Positions 1 through 8,244 of a DNA stretch of 42,248 nucleotides are shown here, piece after piece; position 1 is the stretch's first letter; every line of letters begins with the position of its first letter. The stretch covers positions 1-42,248 of the forward strand of contig JAPYTO010000028.1 in the NCBI GenBank assembly GCA_029941865.1. The letters run 5' to 3'. The position numbers and the translations under genes are program-made. This DNA is from Fuerstiella sp. GTDB lineage: Bacteria; Planctomycetota; Planctomycetia; Planctomycetales; Planctomycetaceae. The notes under the pieces were generated by a model. The model was not told the DNA's origin. It made no database searches and worked only from the letters and a program-made list of their open reading frames with translations.

Positions 1-389
1 TGAATGGACAGCGTGTCCTGTGGGCCAGAGCAAGTCGTGGCCGTGATGTGCTGCCCCAGGCGCTCACCGCTGCCGGAGCAACGGTCGACGAAGTGGTCGT
101 CTACCGCAACGACGATGTCGAACAGTTTGATGCTGAGGTCGTTGAGTTGGTACGATCGGGATCGCTGGACTGGGTGGGGCTCAGCAGCCCTTCCGTCGCT
201 CGGCAGTTCGCAAAGCTGCTGTCGTTACATCAGATTGCAAAGGAATCGCTGCGTACAAAAATCGCGACGATCAGCCCGGTCACGAGTGCGGCGGCGACGG
301 CGGAGGGACTGGACGTTGCGGTCGAAGCGACCACTTACACGTGGGATGGCATCATCGACGCGATCGTAGAATCGAAAACACTTCGTTGA
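1..389 (+). CDS. hemD: Uroporphyrinogen-III synthase, C-terminal part (5' end outside window)
   Basis: The reading frame is open from base 3 and ends at the TGA at 387-389, so the start lies upstream of the window. The visible 128 residues open with GQRVLWARASRGRDVLPQAL, followed by AGATVDEVVVYRN, the usual HemD pattern of a strand with a conserved Arg and then a V-x-x-V-x-x-Y segment joining the two lobes. Later LDWVGLSSPSVARQF matches the family's 'hydrophobic strand then S/T-S-P/A-S-x-V' segment. HemD closes hydroxymethylbilane into uroporphyrinogen III with inversion of ring D, in cytoplasmic haem and sirohaem synthesis. No other haem gene is visible; the rest of any operon would be upstream. 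The stop is 3 bases from the end of the convergent next gene. Confidence 0.85.
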   Translation, partial: NGQRVLWARASRGRDVLPQALTAAGATVDEVVVYRNDDVEQFDAEVVELVRSGSLDWVGLSSPSVARQFAKLLSLHQIAKESLRTKIATISPVTSAAATAEGLDVAVEATTYTWDGIIDAIVESKTLR

Positions 390-392
390 CGA

Positions 393-692
393 CTACAGAT
401 GCACGGGGATGAATCGCTCAAATTCATCAGCGGCCGGTGCCGGTGAATCCCGCCAGGGAATTTCCTCGTTGCTGGCAGAATACTTCTGCACGGCCGCTTT
501 AAATTGCTTGACGATTGCCCGTAGTACGTCCCGTTCCGACGACCCCTTGACCACAATGCCATCCAGATTGGCGACTCGACCCGACAGTTGGCCATCGTCG
601 GCTTTACTCAGGATCACGTGGCAACTGAAAACAGGAACGGGATTGCAGTCGCTTTCCGAAATCAGCGGCAGTGGACTGGGGACTTTTTCCAC
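393..692 (-). CDS. Small conserved-looking protein, possibly HicB-like fold
   Basis: This 99-residue gene uses a GTG start at 692. A GGAG seven bases upstream on the minus strand supports that choice. The core reads as a beta-hairpin (FSCHVILSKADDGQLSGRV, then LDGIVVKGSS) followed by a helix (ERDVLRAIVKQFKAAVQKYS). This strand-strand-strand-helix order, with 'G-x-x-x-x-G-x-S/T-x-x-x-x-L', recalls HicB-type antitoxin domains, but no HicA-like toxin or DNA-binding tail is present. The C-terminus is acidic and Pro-rich with an IPW segment. There is no signal peptide or membrane segment. It converges with hemD, the stops being 3 bases apart. I do not recognise the exact family; the HicB resemblance is pattern-based inference. 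Confidence 0.6.
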   Translation of the reverse strand: MEKVPSPLPLISESDCNPVPVFSCHVILSKADDGQLSGRVANLDGIVVKGSSERDVLRAIVKQFKAAVQKYSASNEEIPWRDSPAPAADEFERFIPVHL

Positions 693-965
693 GAGTTAAC
701 TCCGATTTGCACGCATGTTGGGAACGATCAGCATAGGGGAAACGCACAGATCCGTGCGATCGCTGGAAGTATCGTGCGACGTCGCCGCATTGAAATCTGT
801 GTGATCGTCAGCAGCTCCGACAGCAAACTGTTTGACCGAGCTGACTTTCCGATAGAATAGCGAAGTGTACCCGTTTCGGTCCACACCGTCAGCAAGGCCA
901 CGACTGATCCGAAATGTACGGTGTGCAAGACAATATTACTCCTCACTTCGCGAAGCCACGCCATC

Positions 966-2042
966 ATGCGAAAGCTACTTCTGTGCCTGACACTTCCGTT
1001 ATTGTTGCCATGCTGTCTGCGGGCCGATAATTCGGATCTGGCGACCATGCGCGAAAAAGCGATCCGTTTCCTCCGCCTGACGCAGAACACGGATGGGTCG
1101 TGGACGGAAAACAGGATGGTCGGCGTCACCGGTCTGGTCACCACTTCTCTGTTGCGGTCCGGACTTCCTGCGGAACATCCACTTGTTGCGGTCGGGCTGC
1201 AGAACCTGTTGAGCCACAATCAGTCGGATGGCGGGTTCTATGCGGAAGGCAGCGTGCATCGAAACTATGAAACCTGCATCGCGGTCCTCGCCCTGTCAGC
1301 AGCCAACGACAGCGGCCGTTTTGACGAACACATCAAGAAGGCGCAGGGGTTTCTGCGTGATCTTCAGTGGGACGCAGGTGAAGGCATCGAATCGTCAGAT
1401 CCGGCTTTTGGCGGTGGCGGCTACGGCAGCCACGAGCGCCCCGACCTTTCCAACACTCAGTTCATGCTGGAAGCATTCAAAAAGTCGGGCATGAAAAAAG
1501 ATGACCCGGCCATGCAAAGAATCCTGATATTCCTGTCACGAACACAGAATCTTGAGGGTTTTGGTAACGACACAATCTTCGCAGGTAAAATCGGCGACGG
1601 CGGCTTTTACTACACACCCGCTGCCGGCGGCGATTCGAAAGCCGGAATCACCGAAAACGGCGGTCTGAGATCGTACGGCAGCATGACGTACGCCGGATTG
1701 AAAAGCCTGATTTACGCCGGTCTGGATAAAGACGATGAACGTATCCACGCCGCAACTGCATGGATCAGAAAAAACTACACTCTCGCCGAAAATCCGGGCA
1801 TGGGACGCCAGGGCCTGTACTACTACTTCCACACATTCGCAAAAACGATGGATGTGATCGATGAAGACAGTTTCCAGGACGCCGCGGGCAACACTCATGA
1901 CTGGAAAGCCGAACTGATCGAACGGCTGGCGGGGCTGCAGCACCCCAACGGTAAGTGGACCAATCCAGCCGACCGTTGGTACGAGGGTGACCCGAATCTG
2001 GTGACGGCATATTGCCTGATGGCGTTAAGCCACTGCGAATAG
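966..2042 (+). CDS. Secreted alpha-toroid protein with prenyltransferase/squalene-cyclase-type repeats
   Basis: The 358-residue protein starts at ATG 966, chosen because a clean Sec signal (RKLLLCLTLPLLLPCCL) follows; an in-frame ATG at 921 would add 15 residues. The mature part has repeats of about 50 residues with the 'Q-x-x-D/N-G-x-W/F' signature of alpha-alpha toroids: TQNTDGSW, HNQSDGGFY, GGGGYGSHERPDLSNTQ, KIGDGGFYYTP and LQHPNGKWTN. I see no DxDD acid motif of squalene-hopene cyclase and no zinc-ligand set of protein prenyltransferases, so the fold is probably reused for binding rather than catalysis. It acts outside the cytoplasm. It stands alone, with about 270 bases of gene-free DNA before it and a large hairpin overlapping its stop codon. 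Confidence 0.8.
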   Translation: MRKLLLCLTLPLLLPCCLRADNSDLATMREKAIRFLRLTQNTDGSWTENRMVGVTGLVTTSLLRSGLPAEHPLVAVGLQNLLSHNQSDGGFYAEGSVHRNYETCIAVLALSAANDSGRFDEHIKKAQGFLRDLQWDAGEGIESSDPAFGGGGYGSHERPDLSNTQFMLEAFKKSGMKKDDPAMQRILIFLSRTQNLEGFGNDTIFAGKIGDGGFYYTPAAGGDSKAGITENGGLRSYGSMTYAGLKSLIYAGLDKDDERIHAATAWIRKNYTLAENPGMGRQGLYYYFHTFAKTMDVIDEDSFQDAAGNTHDWKAELIERLAGLQHPNGKWTNPADRWYEGDPNLVTAYCLMALSHCE

Positions 2043-2107
2043 TGCTTCGTCAAGTCTTGATTTTCGGCTACGAATCAACCCCTGTTCTTAGACTTGACCA
2101 CGCACTA
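2040..2107. repeat. Long imperfect hairpin beginning at the stop codon of the toroid gene
   Basis: The outer arms are 2040-2057 and 2090-2107, which pair at 16 of 18 positions (TAGTGC..GTCAAGTCT against AGACTTGAC..GCACTA). Inside them TTGATT (2057-2062) pairs with AATCAA (2073-2078). The left arm includes the TAG stop. No U-tract follows, so it is not a textbook intrinsic terminator. It may act as a transcript-end structure or be a repeat-element relic. Confidence 0.65.
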
Positions 2108-2210
2108 GAACTGTTTACTTTTTCTGGTGAACCGTTCTGGCTCGTGGGCACAAATCAGCGTAGAACGCTGTAATTCCCTGCCGCCGCCGTTGCCGATTTG
2201 AGAGACAGGA

Positions 2211-2681
2211 ATGCCGGTTTTTGACTTTCGATTTACGGTCGATGCGCCGGTGCAGGCCGTGTCGGCCTTTCATTTCGAACCGGGGATTCTAAAGACGCTG
2301 ACACCTCCACTGATGCTCATGCGGGTACACCGGTTTGAACCGCTGGCCGAAAAATCGATCAGCGAATTTACGATGTGGATGGGGCCGATTCCGATTCGGT
2401 GGCGGGCCGTCCACTCCAACGTGTCCGCTTCCGGATTTACGGACACACAGACTTCAGGCCCGATGAAATCGTGGACTCACACTCATTCGTTTGCAGCCAC
2501 GAATGAAACGACAACAGAAGTTCACGAACACATTGAATTCGAACATTTTGGCGGCCTGCGAGGAATACGGTCTCGAATACTGTTTCCTCGGTTCGCGCTG
2601 CTGGCGTTGTTCACGATGCGGAAGTTGATCACGCGGCGAGAGATACGCCAAAGAATGGCCAAGCGCAGCAATCAGTCGTGA
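2211..2681 (+). CDS. SRPBCC-superfamily protein (START/Bet v1-like, ligand-binding)
   Basis: The 156-residue protein begins with MPVFDFRFTVDAPVQAVSAFH, the classic first strand and 'A-P/D-x-x-x-V-x-x-F' helix of polyketide-cyclase/START-like proteins. Alternating strands follow (FTMWMGPIPIRWRAVHSN; FTDTQTSGPMKSWTHTHSFA; TEVHEHIEFEHFGG). The end is a long C-terminal helix (RFALLALFTMRKLITRREIRQRMAKR) that closes the hydrophobic cavity in this fold. There is no signal peptide, so it is cytoplasmic. Members bind or modify hydrophobic ligands and related proteins sit in cell-division-inhibitor SulA-like annotations; the ligand here cannot be named. It is monocistronic, with the preceding hairpin separating it from the upstream gene. 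Confidence 0.75.
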   Translation: MPVFDFRFTVDAPVQAVSAFHFEPGILKTLTPPLMLMRVHRFEPLAEKSISEFTMWMGPIPIRWRAVHSNVSASGFTDTQTSGPMKSWTHTHSFAATNETTTEVHEHIEFEHFGGLRGIRSRILFPRFALLALFTMRKLITRREIRQRMAKRSNQS

Positions 2682-2749
2682 ACCAGCACGATCCATGCGC
2701 GACCGCCGAGGATCAACAGCAAGCCGCCAGGCACAGCTGCGGTGCGTTG

Positions 2750-3421
2750 TTATTCCGCAGCGATCAGAATGCGGTTCTCGACCTTCCGCACACCCGGCCT
2801 GAGCCGTATCAGGTTAGCCGCCAGCCGCCGAGTGGCCGCATTATTAACGGCACCATTCAGAACGGCCACGCCGACACTGGAGACGCTGACGGAAACGCTT
2901 TGAAACTCCGGACGCTGAAGAGCAACGCGATTGATCGCAAAGCCGGAATTTGGTGCAAGACTGGAACCGCCAGTCGACGCTGGATAGCTAAACGCGATTC
3001 TCAATGATGTGGGGACACGTCGAGGCGTCCCGGTCTGCTGGTTTCCGCCGGTTGGGACACTGGCTTCTGCCAGAGCACGAAATAATCGATTGGCGTTGCT
3101 GTCGGTCGCAACAGCACCACCGACAAAGTTGCCCGTGTTATTGCTTCCGATAAATGTCTCTCTGGTGTTGCCGCCAGCAGCACCGCCGTCCTGACCGCCT
3201 GCTTCGAGCCCCTGTGTCGTGCGTCCACCGATACCTTCCGTTGTGCCACCACCACCAGCAACTGCTGAACCCTGTCCGGCGTTGCCGCCGCCCGCCGCTG
3301 CCTGCCCACCGCCTGTCGCTGTCTGGCCACCACCAATCTGACCCAATTGAGCCATCGCCTCGGCAGAAAACAGAACGACCGCCAGGAATGTGAGGTGAAG
3401 AAAGAGGTGTCTTGTCTGCAC
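2750..3421 (-). CDS. Secreted Gly-rich protein with a C-terminal BON domain
   Basis: The 223-residue protein has a signal peptide (HLFLHLTFLAVVLFSAEAMAQ, cleavage after A-M-A). About 80 residues of low-complexity Gly/Ala/Gln repeats follow (GGGQTATGGGQAAAGGG and similar). After a linker with NRLFRALAEAS comes a BON-type domain near residues 130-223, with a strand of basic and hydrophobic residues, FQSVSVSVSSVGVAVLNGAVNN, then AATRRLAANLIRLRPGVRKVENRI. That last stretch is the usual 'G-x-V-x-x-x-x-x-x-x-A-x-x-x-x-G-V-x-x-V-x-N' BON pattern. BON domains bind phospholipid or other envelope ligands, so the role is probably in the periplasm or outer surface, with the Gly-rich part as a flexible spacer. 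The neighbours give no further clue. Confidence 0.8.
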   Translation of the reverse strand: MQTRHLFLHLTFLAVVLFSAEAMAQLGQIGGGQTATGGGQAAAGGGNAGQGSAVAGGGGTTEGIGGRTTQGLEAGGQDGGAAGGNTRETFIGSNNTGNFVGGAVATDSNANRLFRALAEASVPTGGNQQTGTPRRVPTSLRIAFSYPASTGGSSLAPNSGFAINRVALQRPEFQSVSVSVSSVGVAVLNGAVNNAATRRLAANLIRLRPGVRKVENRILIAAE

Positions 3422-4011
3422 GGAAATCTATCCTTCGCTTAGAACCGTCATTTGTGGCAGGCACGTGAACGTAACGTTGCATCATATCCGCTGGAAGACG
3501 TTCACTACATGGAATATCGCAATATTCGCCATTGCGATCCTGACGAAACGGCGAGAACAGCGGTGGCCAGTCGGAGAATCGCAGATTCCGTCACTGAAAT
3601 CGTTTCAGCTGGCGCAGTGGGCACAGAAAGCAGCAGAAAGTCTCTTACTTGCCCGACGTGGACCTGATTTGAGCAGGCTATCAGTGAGGTAGTCTGCTCC
3701 GATGGTTCCGGCCGTTCCGGTCGGTTGCTGCTGTCACAGCACGTGAGTGACGAAGCCGTCGCACAGCGCATGGCCGTTAAGTTGCGGCAACTCAGTTTTT
3801 CAAACCGGGATGTGAGGCGGTAGCCGCGGGTTCGTTCGGGAAAAACCGGCGGCTGGCGCCTGGCCGCTTCCGCCGAGAACTACGTAGCTTCAAAAACCAA
3901 GTCGCCGGGTCCGTTTGGTTGAGACTCCTGGTCACAAGTCCGGTCTTGCGATAAACTGGCTGACTGAATCGCCATCTTCGTCATTCCACAAACCACGTCG
4001 CGAATCCATTC
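3422..4011. other. Gene-poor gap of about 590 bases between divergent genes
   Basis: Short open frames occur on both strands (for example a 75-codon GTG frame from 3465 with one possible membrane segment), but none has a ribosome binding site, an ATG or a recognisable domain, so none is called. A GC-rich inverted repeat, CGGCGG (3847-3852) with CCGCCG (3870-3875) around a GGCGCC core, could form a hairpin. Promoters for the BON gene (minus) and the EamA gene (plus) must lie here; I could not pick them out with confidence. Confidence 0.5.
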
Positions 4012-4905
4012 ATGGGAACAGGTGAGATAGCCGCCCTGGCCGCTGCTGTATTCTGGGCGGCGGCAAGCCTGTGGTACGGAAAAACGAATCTCTCCGCGTG
4101 GGGGATGAACCTTGGCAAGAATGTACTAGCCAGCCTGATTCTGCTTGTGCAGTTGTATGTGATGTCTTCGCTGACTCACTCGGACATGTTTCAGGCAGAT
4201 GCCCGGGCGTGGTCATGGCTCAGCCTGGGTGGCGTTGTTGGTATCATGATCGGCGACACGTGCTACTTTCGCAGTCTTCAGATTCTGGGTCCGCGAAAAG
4301 CACTCATCGTTTCCACGACGGCTCCGATTTTTGGTGCGATTCTCGGCTACTTACTGCTCGACGAAGCCGTCACCGTCACGATTGCTGTCGGCATCCTTGT
4401 GACAACCGCCGCAGTTGCCTGGGTTGTGTCTGACGGACGTTCTACCGACGAAGCCCCGGGACTCTTCCCCGGATCGACGCGCGCAGGAGTCGCCGCCGGC
4501 ATTTTCGGAGCCATTTGTCAGGCCGTTGGAGCAGTCTGTTCGAAAGTCGGAATGGAGTCCTGTGATCCCATCGAAGCGGCCCTGATTCGGTTGGCCGTTT
4601 CTGCTGTCGGCGCCTTTGTCGTCGTTGCGGCGCTGGGGCAAGTGAGGTCTGTGATCGCCAAACTTGCAGACGTCAGCCTACTGCGGCGATTTGTGCCAGC
4701 CGTTATTACCGGGACGTGGCTGGGGATCTGGCTTAGTCAGGTAGCGTTCAAACATGCAACCGTGTCTGTCGCCATCACCCTGCTGGCAACGACTCCGTTG
4801 TTTGCAATTCCGTTGGTGCGAATTTTCTATGGCCATCGTGTGTCCGGCGTGGCTGTGGCTGGCACCGTTCTGGCGATTTTCGGTGTTTACCTGGTGGTGT
4901 CGTAG
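4012..4905 (+). CDS. EamA/DMT-family transporter, 10 membrane segments
   Basis: The 297-residue protein is almost entirely hydrophobic helices arranged as two EamA repeats. The first covers about residues 1-140 (IAALAAAVFWAAASLWYGK; ASLILLVQLYVMSS; GVVGIMIGDTCYFRSLQILG; KALIVSTTAPIFGAILGYLLLDE; ILVTTAAVAWVVS). The second covers about 158-297 (AGIFGAICQAVGAVCSKVGM; LIRLAVSAVGAFVVVAAL; VITGTWLGIWLSQVAFKHA; AITLLATTPLFAIPLVRIF; AGTVLAIFGVYLVVS). The 'xxTTAPIFGAxLGYLxLDE' end of repeat one is typical of drug/metabolite transporters. These inner-membrane carriers export metabolites; the substrate cannot be read from sequence. The start is the ATG at 4012. It is followed by 165 gene-free bases. Confidence 0.9.
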   Translation: MGTGEIAALAAAVFWAAASLWYGKTNLSAWGMNLGKNVLASLILLVQLYVMSSLTHSDMFQADARAWSWLSLGGVVGIMIGDTCYFRSLQILGPRKALIVSTTAPIFGAILGYLLLDEAVTVTIAVGILVTTAAVAWVVSDGRSTDEAPGLFPGSTRAGVAAGIFGAICQAVGAVCSKVGMESCDPIEAALIRLAVSAVGAFVVVAALGQVRSVIAKLADVSLLRRFVPAVITGTWLGIWLSQVAFKHATVSVAITLLATTPLFAIPLVRIFYGHRVSGVAVAGTVLAIFGVYLVVS

Positions 4906-5070
4906 CACTTCGCATGCCTGCCGGCTGGGACAAGTGTCTTCTTTCCACAAAAATCATGGCCATAAGTCGCTGGACCATGATAGTCTGGAAGAAAATGGCT
5001 GGCGTGAAAAAAGGTGATAAGCCTCTGCCGCGTTCGTCAGCGTTCCGTTTTGTGCATTTTGAGAGTCGTC

Positions 5071-8000
5071 ATGCTGATGTTCATTCGGGTCGTTGCCGTA
5101 CTATTAATCCCCGCAGTTTCAACGGCCGTTGATCAGTCGTCCGACCATGAGGTCGGATTGCGAAAAAACGTTCCAGATGTCTGGGCGTTGCAGCACGCAA
5201 CAGTCGTGGTCCGTCCTGGTGAGATCGTCAACGATGCGACCGTTGTTGTTCGCGAAGGCAAGATCACTTCGGTGACCACAGCCGGTACACCGCCGGCTGA
5301 CGCACGTTTGATCGATCTGACCGGGAAAACAATATACGCCGGGTTCATCGACGCTTATTCGGAAGTCAAGCTGTCGGCAGACCACCTCAGCAAGACTGCT
5401 CGCCATTGGAATGAGAACGTGACGCCACAGCTGTCCGTCGCACAGCAACTTGTGGCCAGCTCGGAAAATGAAGTACTGCGAAAACAAGGTGTCGTCGCTC
5501 AGCTTCGTGCACCGTCGACGGGCGTTGTTCGCGGCCAGAGTGCTGTTGTTTCAACGGGCTCGGGTGATCCCAATACGTCGATTCTAAAACACGATGTGGC
5601 GCAGCATCTTGAATTGACTGTTGGCAGACGAGACAGAGAAAATTATCCCGGATCGCCAATGGGTGCCGTGGCACTTGCCCGGCAGACAATCTACGACGCT
5701 CAATGGTACCGCGACGCATGGAACACGGCGAACGCTCACCCGGAACTGCCACGTCCCGATCGCAACGATGCTCTAAACGCACTGCAGCCGGCTTTGAGCG
5801 GCCAGCAGCCAATCGTTGTCGAAACATCGAACGAGCTGTTTTTTCTGCGAGCCGAGCGGTTTGCCAACGAATTCGGACTGAATCTGATCGTCCGTGGCAG
5901 TGGGCATGAATACCGTCGACTGGATGAAATCGCCGCGACCAATCGCTTCGTGATCCTGCCCCTGAACTTTTCACGACCACCCAACGTCAGCACGGCAGAG
6001 GCTGCTGAAAACGTCACTCTGGAGTCATTGCTGCATTGGGACATCGCTCCGGAGAACCCCGCTCGCGTCGCGGCCGCCGGTATGACCTTCGCCTTCACGA
6101 CCGACAGGTTGTCGTCAACCAACGATTTTCTCAAGCAACTCCGCAAGGCCGTCACCAGAGGGCTTGCCAAAGACTCGGCACTAAAAGCTCTGACGCTGAC
6201 TCCGGCAACTCTGTTCGGCCTGGCCGACCAACTGGGGACAGTTGAACCTGGCAAGCTGGCCAGCTTTGTCATCACTGACGGCGACGTCTTCGACCGGAAG
6301 ACGAAAGTGGTCGAAACGTGGGTGGCGGGCGAACGCTTCGAACACTCTCCACAACCACAGAGTGATCTCACCGGCATGTACGAGGTGCGTCTGCAGAAGA
6401 CGTCACCATTTGCGCAGAAGTTATACGTCGAACTGAAACGGGACGGAAAAAAGTCCAGCGGACGGGTATCGCGGTCCCCAATCAAAAAGTCTGCCGACGG
6501 GGACAAAGAATCGCCAAAAGATGCCGACGACAAAAAGCAGGAGACGGAAAAAGACATCGTCGGTCTGAAACATGTCCTGCTGCGTGACTTCACCGCCTCA
6601 GGGCAGTTTGAGGCCGAAGAATTTGGTGGCAAGGGTGCGGCCCGCATAACGCTGGTCTTCAGCGAAACACCGTCCGAGTCAAAGAAGGTCGCCGTGGCAT
6701 TCGGCAAGGTCGTCTGGCCAACAGGTGAATCGTCGACGGCATCCGTGTTTCGAATCAGTCGGATCGATGATTCCGACAGCAAAGAAGAATCCGATGACAA
6801 AGTAAAACCATCTGCACCAGCGTCGTATGCTGTCAACTATCCGCTCGGAGCATTCGGACGGACGAAAAAAACGACGGCGGTGGGGCCAACCGCATTCATC
6901 AACGCCACGATCTGGACGTGCGGTCCGAAAGGCGTGATCAAAAACGGCACGATCCTGATCGACGGCGGACGCGTCATCGGCGTTGGACGAAGGTTACTGG
7001 TCCCTGACAACGCCACAATCGTCGACCTTCATGGCCAGCACATCACGCCCGGCATCATCGACTGTCACTCGCACATGGCCACCGATGGAGGCGTCAACGA
7101 ATCGACTCAGGCAATCACGTGCGAAGTGCGGATCGGCGACTTCATCGACTGCGATGACATTTCGATCTACCGGCAATTGGCTGGGGGTGTGACCACGTCC
7201 AACATTCTGCACGGGTCCGCCAATCCGATTGGCGGTCAGAATCAGGTGATCAAACTACGCTGGGGATCTACCCCCGAGCAAATGAAATTCGCGGAAGCAC
7301 CGGCCGGAGTTAAGTTCGCCCTGGGCGAAAACGTCAAACAAAGCAACTGGGGCGATGAGTACAAATCTCGTTATCCACAGACACGCATGGGCGTGGAACA
7401 GATTTTCCGCGACTCACTTCGAGCCGCTCAGGAATATGCGGCACGCATGGAATCATGGCAGAAAAGCCGTCAGGGACTGCCACCCCGGCGAGATCTGGAA
7501 CTCGACGCGCTGAGTGAAATTGTCGCTGGTGATCGCTGGATTCATTGTCACAGCTACCGGCAGGACGAAATACTCGCGCTGATTCGGGTTCTGGACGATT
7601 ACCAGATTACCATCGGCACGTTCCAACACATTCTGGAAGGCTACAAAGTCGCCGACGCGATGGCGCAGCACGGCGCGATGGGTTCCGCGTTCGCTGACTG
7701 GTGGGCTTACAAATTTGAAGTGTACGACGCCATTCCCTATGCCGGCGCAATCATGCATCGAGCGGGCGTCGTGGTGTCCTTCAATTCCGATGACGCGGAA
7801 CTGGCCACTCACCTGAATCAGGAAGCCGCCAAGGCCGTGAAATACGGAGGAGTTTCGCCGGTGGAAGCGTTGAAGTTCGTGACGTTGAATCCCGCCAAAC
7901 AGCTGCGAATCGATCAACACGTCGGCTCTCTGGAAGTTGGCAAACACGCCGACCTTGTTGTCTGGAACGGACCACCACTTTCGAACTTCAGTCGTTGCGA

Positions 8001-8235
8001 ACAAACATGGATCGACGGCGCTGTGTACTTTGATCGCGATCAGGACGAAGCTCACCGACAGAGCATTGCTGAAATGCGAAATACATTGATCCAGAAAATT
8101 CTGACGTCGGGCGAAAAGATGCGCGGTGTTGGAGAAGACGATGATGACCCGTCAGCGCTGTGGCCTCGTCATGACGAGTTCTGTCATGCTCACGGCCACG
8201 ACGAACACGAACACGGTATTTCCGAATCCCATTGA
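5071..8235 (+). CDS. Secreted double-domain amidohydrolase: degenerate N-half, intact C-half
   Basis: The protein is 1054 residues from ATG 5071, where the signal peptide MLMFIRVVAVLLIPAVSTAV begins; an earlier ATG at 5014 would add 19 residues. Residues ~25-440 form one amidohydrolase-like unit (EGKITSV, then GFIDAYSE), in which the metal-binding HxH is replaced by Y96 and E98. Residues ~440-600 are a beta-rich linker with a Lys/Asp-rich stretch. Residues ~610-1030 are a second amidohydrolase with the full metal site: PGIIDCHSH (H666, H668), WIHCHSYRQDE, TFQHILEGYKV and SFNSDDAEL. It ends in a His-rich tail (HAHGHDEHEHG) that may bind metal. It probably hydrolyses a cyclic amide or dipeptide-like substrate in the periplasm. 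The stop lies 9 bases before the next amidohydrolase gene, so the two are likely co-transcribed. Confidence 0.85.
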   Translation: MLMFIRVVAVLLIPAVSTAVDQSSDHEVGLRKNVPDVWALQHATVVVRPGEIVNDATVVVREGKITSVTTAGTPPADARLIDLTGKTIYAGFIDAYSEVKLSADHLSKTARHWNENVTPQLSVAQQLVASSENEVLRKQGVVAQLRAPSTGVVRGQSAVVSTGSGDPNTSILKHDVAQHLELTVGRRDRENYPGSPMGAVALARQTIYDAQWYRDAWNTANAHPELPRPDRNDALNALQPALSGQQPIVVETSNELFFLRAERFANEFGLNLIVRGSGHEYRRLDEIAATNRFVILPLNFSRPPNVSTAEAAENVTLESLLHWDIAPENPARVAAAGMTFAFTTDRLSSTNDFLKQLRKAVTRGLAKDSALKALTLTPATLFGLADQLGTVEPGKLASFVITDGDVFDRKTKVVETWVAGERFEHSPQPQSDLTGMYEVRLQKTSPFAQKLYVELKRDGKKSSGRVSRSPIKKSADGDKESPKDADDKKQETEKDIVGLKHVLLRDFTASGQFEAEEFGGKGAARITLVFSETPSESKKVAVAFGKVVWPTGESSTASVFRISRIDDSDSKEESDDKVKPSAPASYAVNYPLGAFGRTKKTTAVGPTAFINATIWTCGPKGVIKNGTILIDGGRVIGVGRRLLVPDNATIVDLHGQHITPGIIDCHSHMATDGGVNESTQAITCEVRIGDFIDCDDISIYRQLAGGVTTSNILHGSANPIGGQNQVIKLRWGSTPEQMKFAEAPAGVKFALGENVKQSNWGDEYKSRYPQTRMGVEQIFRDSLRAAQEYAARMESWQKSRQGLPPRRDLELDALSEIVAGDRWIHCHSYRQDEILALIRVLDDYQITIGTFQHILEGYKVADAMAQHGAMGSAFADWWAYKFEVYDAIPYAGAIMHRAGVVVSFNSDDAELATHLNQEAAKAVKYGGVSPVEALKFVTLNPAKQLRIDQHVGSLEVGKHADLVVWNGPPLSNFSRCEQTWIDGAVYFDRDQDEAHRQSIAEMRNTLIQKILTSGEKMRGVGEDDDDPSALWPRHDEFCHAHGHDEHEHGISESH

Positions 8236-8244
8236 AAACGTGCA

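Noticed and set aside
3465-3692. 75-codon GTG frame with a possible membrane segment
   Set aside because: No ribosome binding site, no ATG and no recognisable family; several other frames overlap the same gap equally well.
5736-6836. 366-codon open frame opposite the large amidohydrolase
   Set aside because: Serine/arginine-rich antisense shadow without motif; the opposite strand has a recognisable domain all through.
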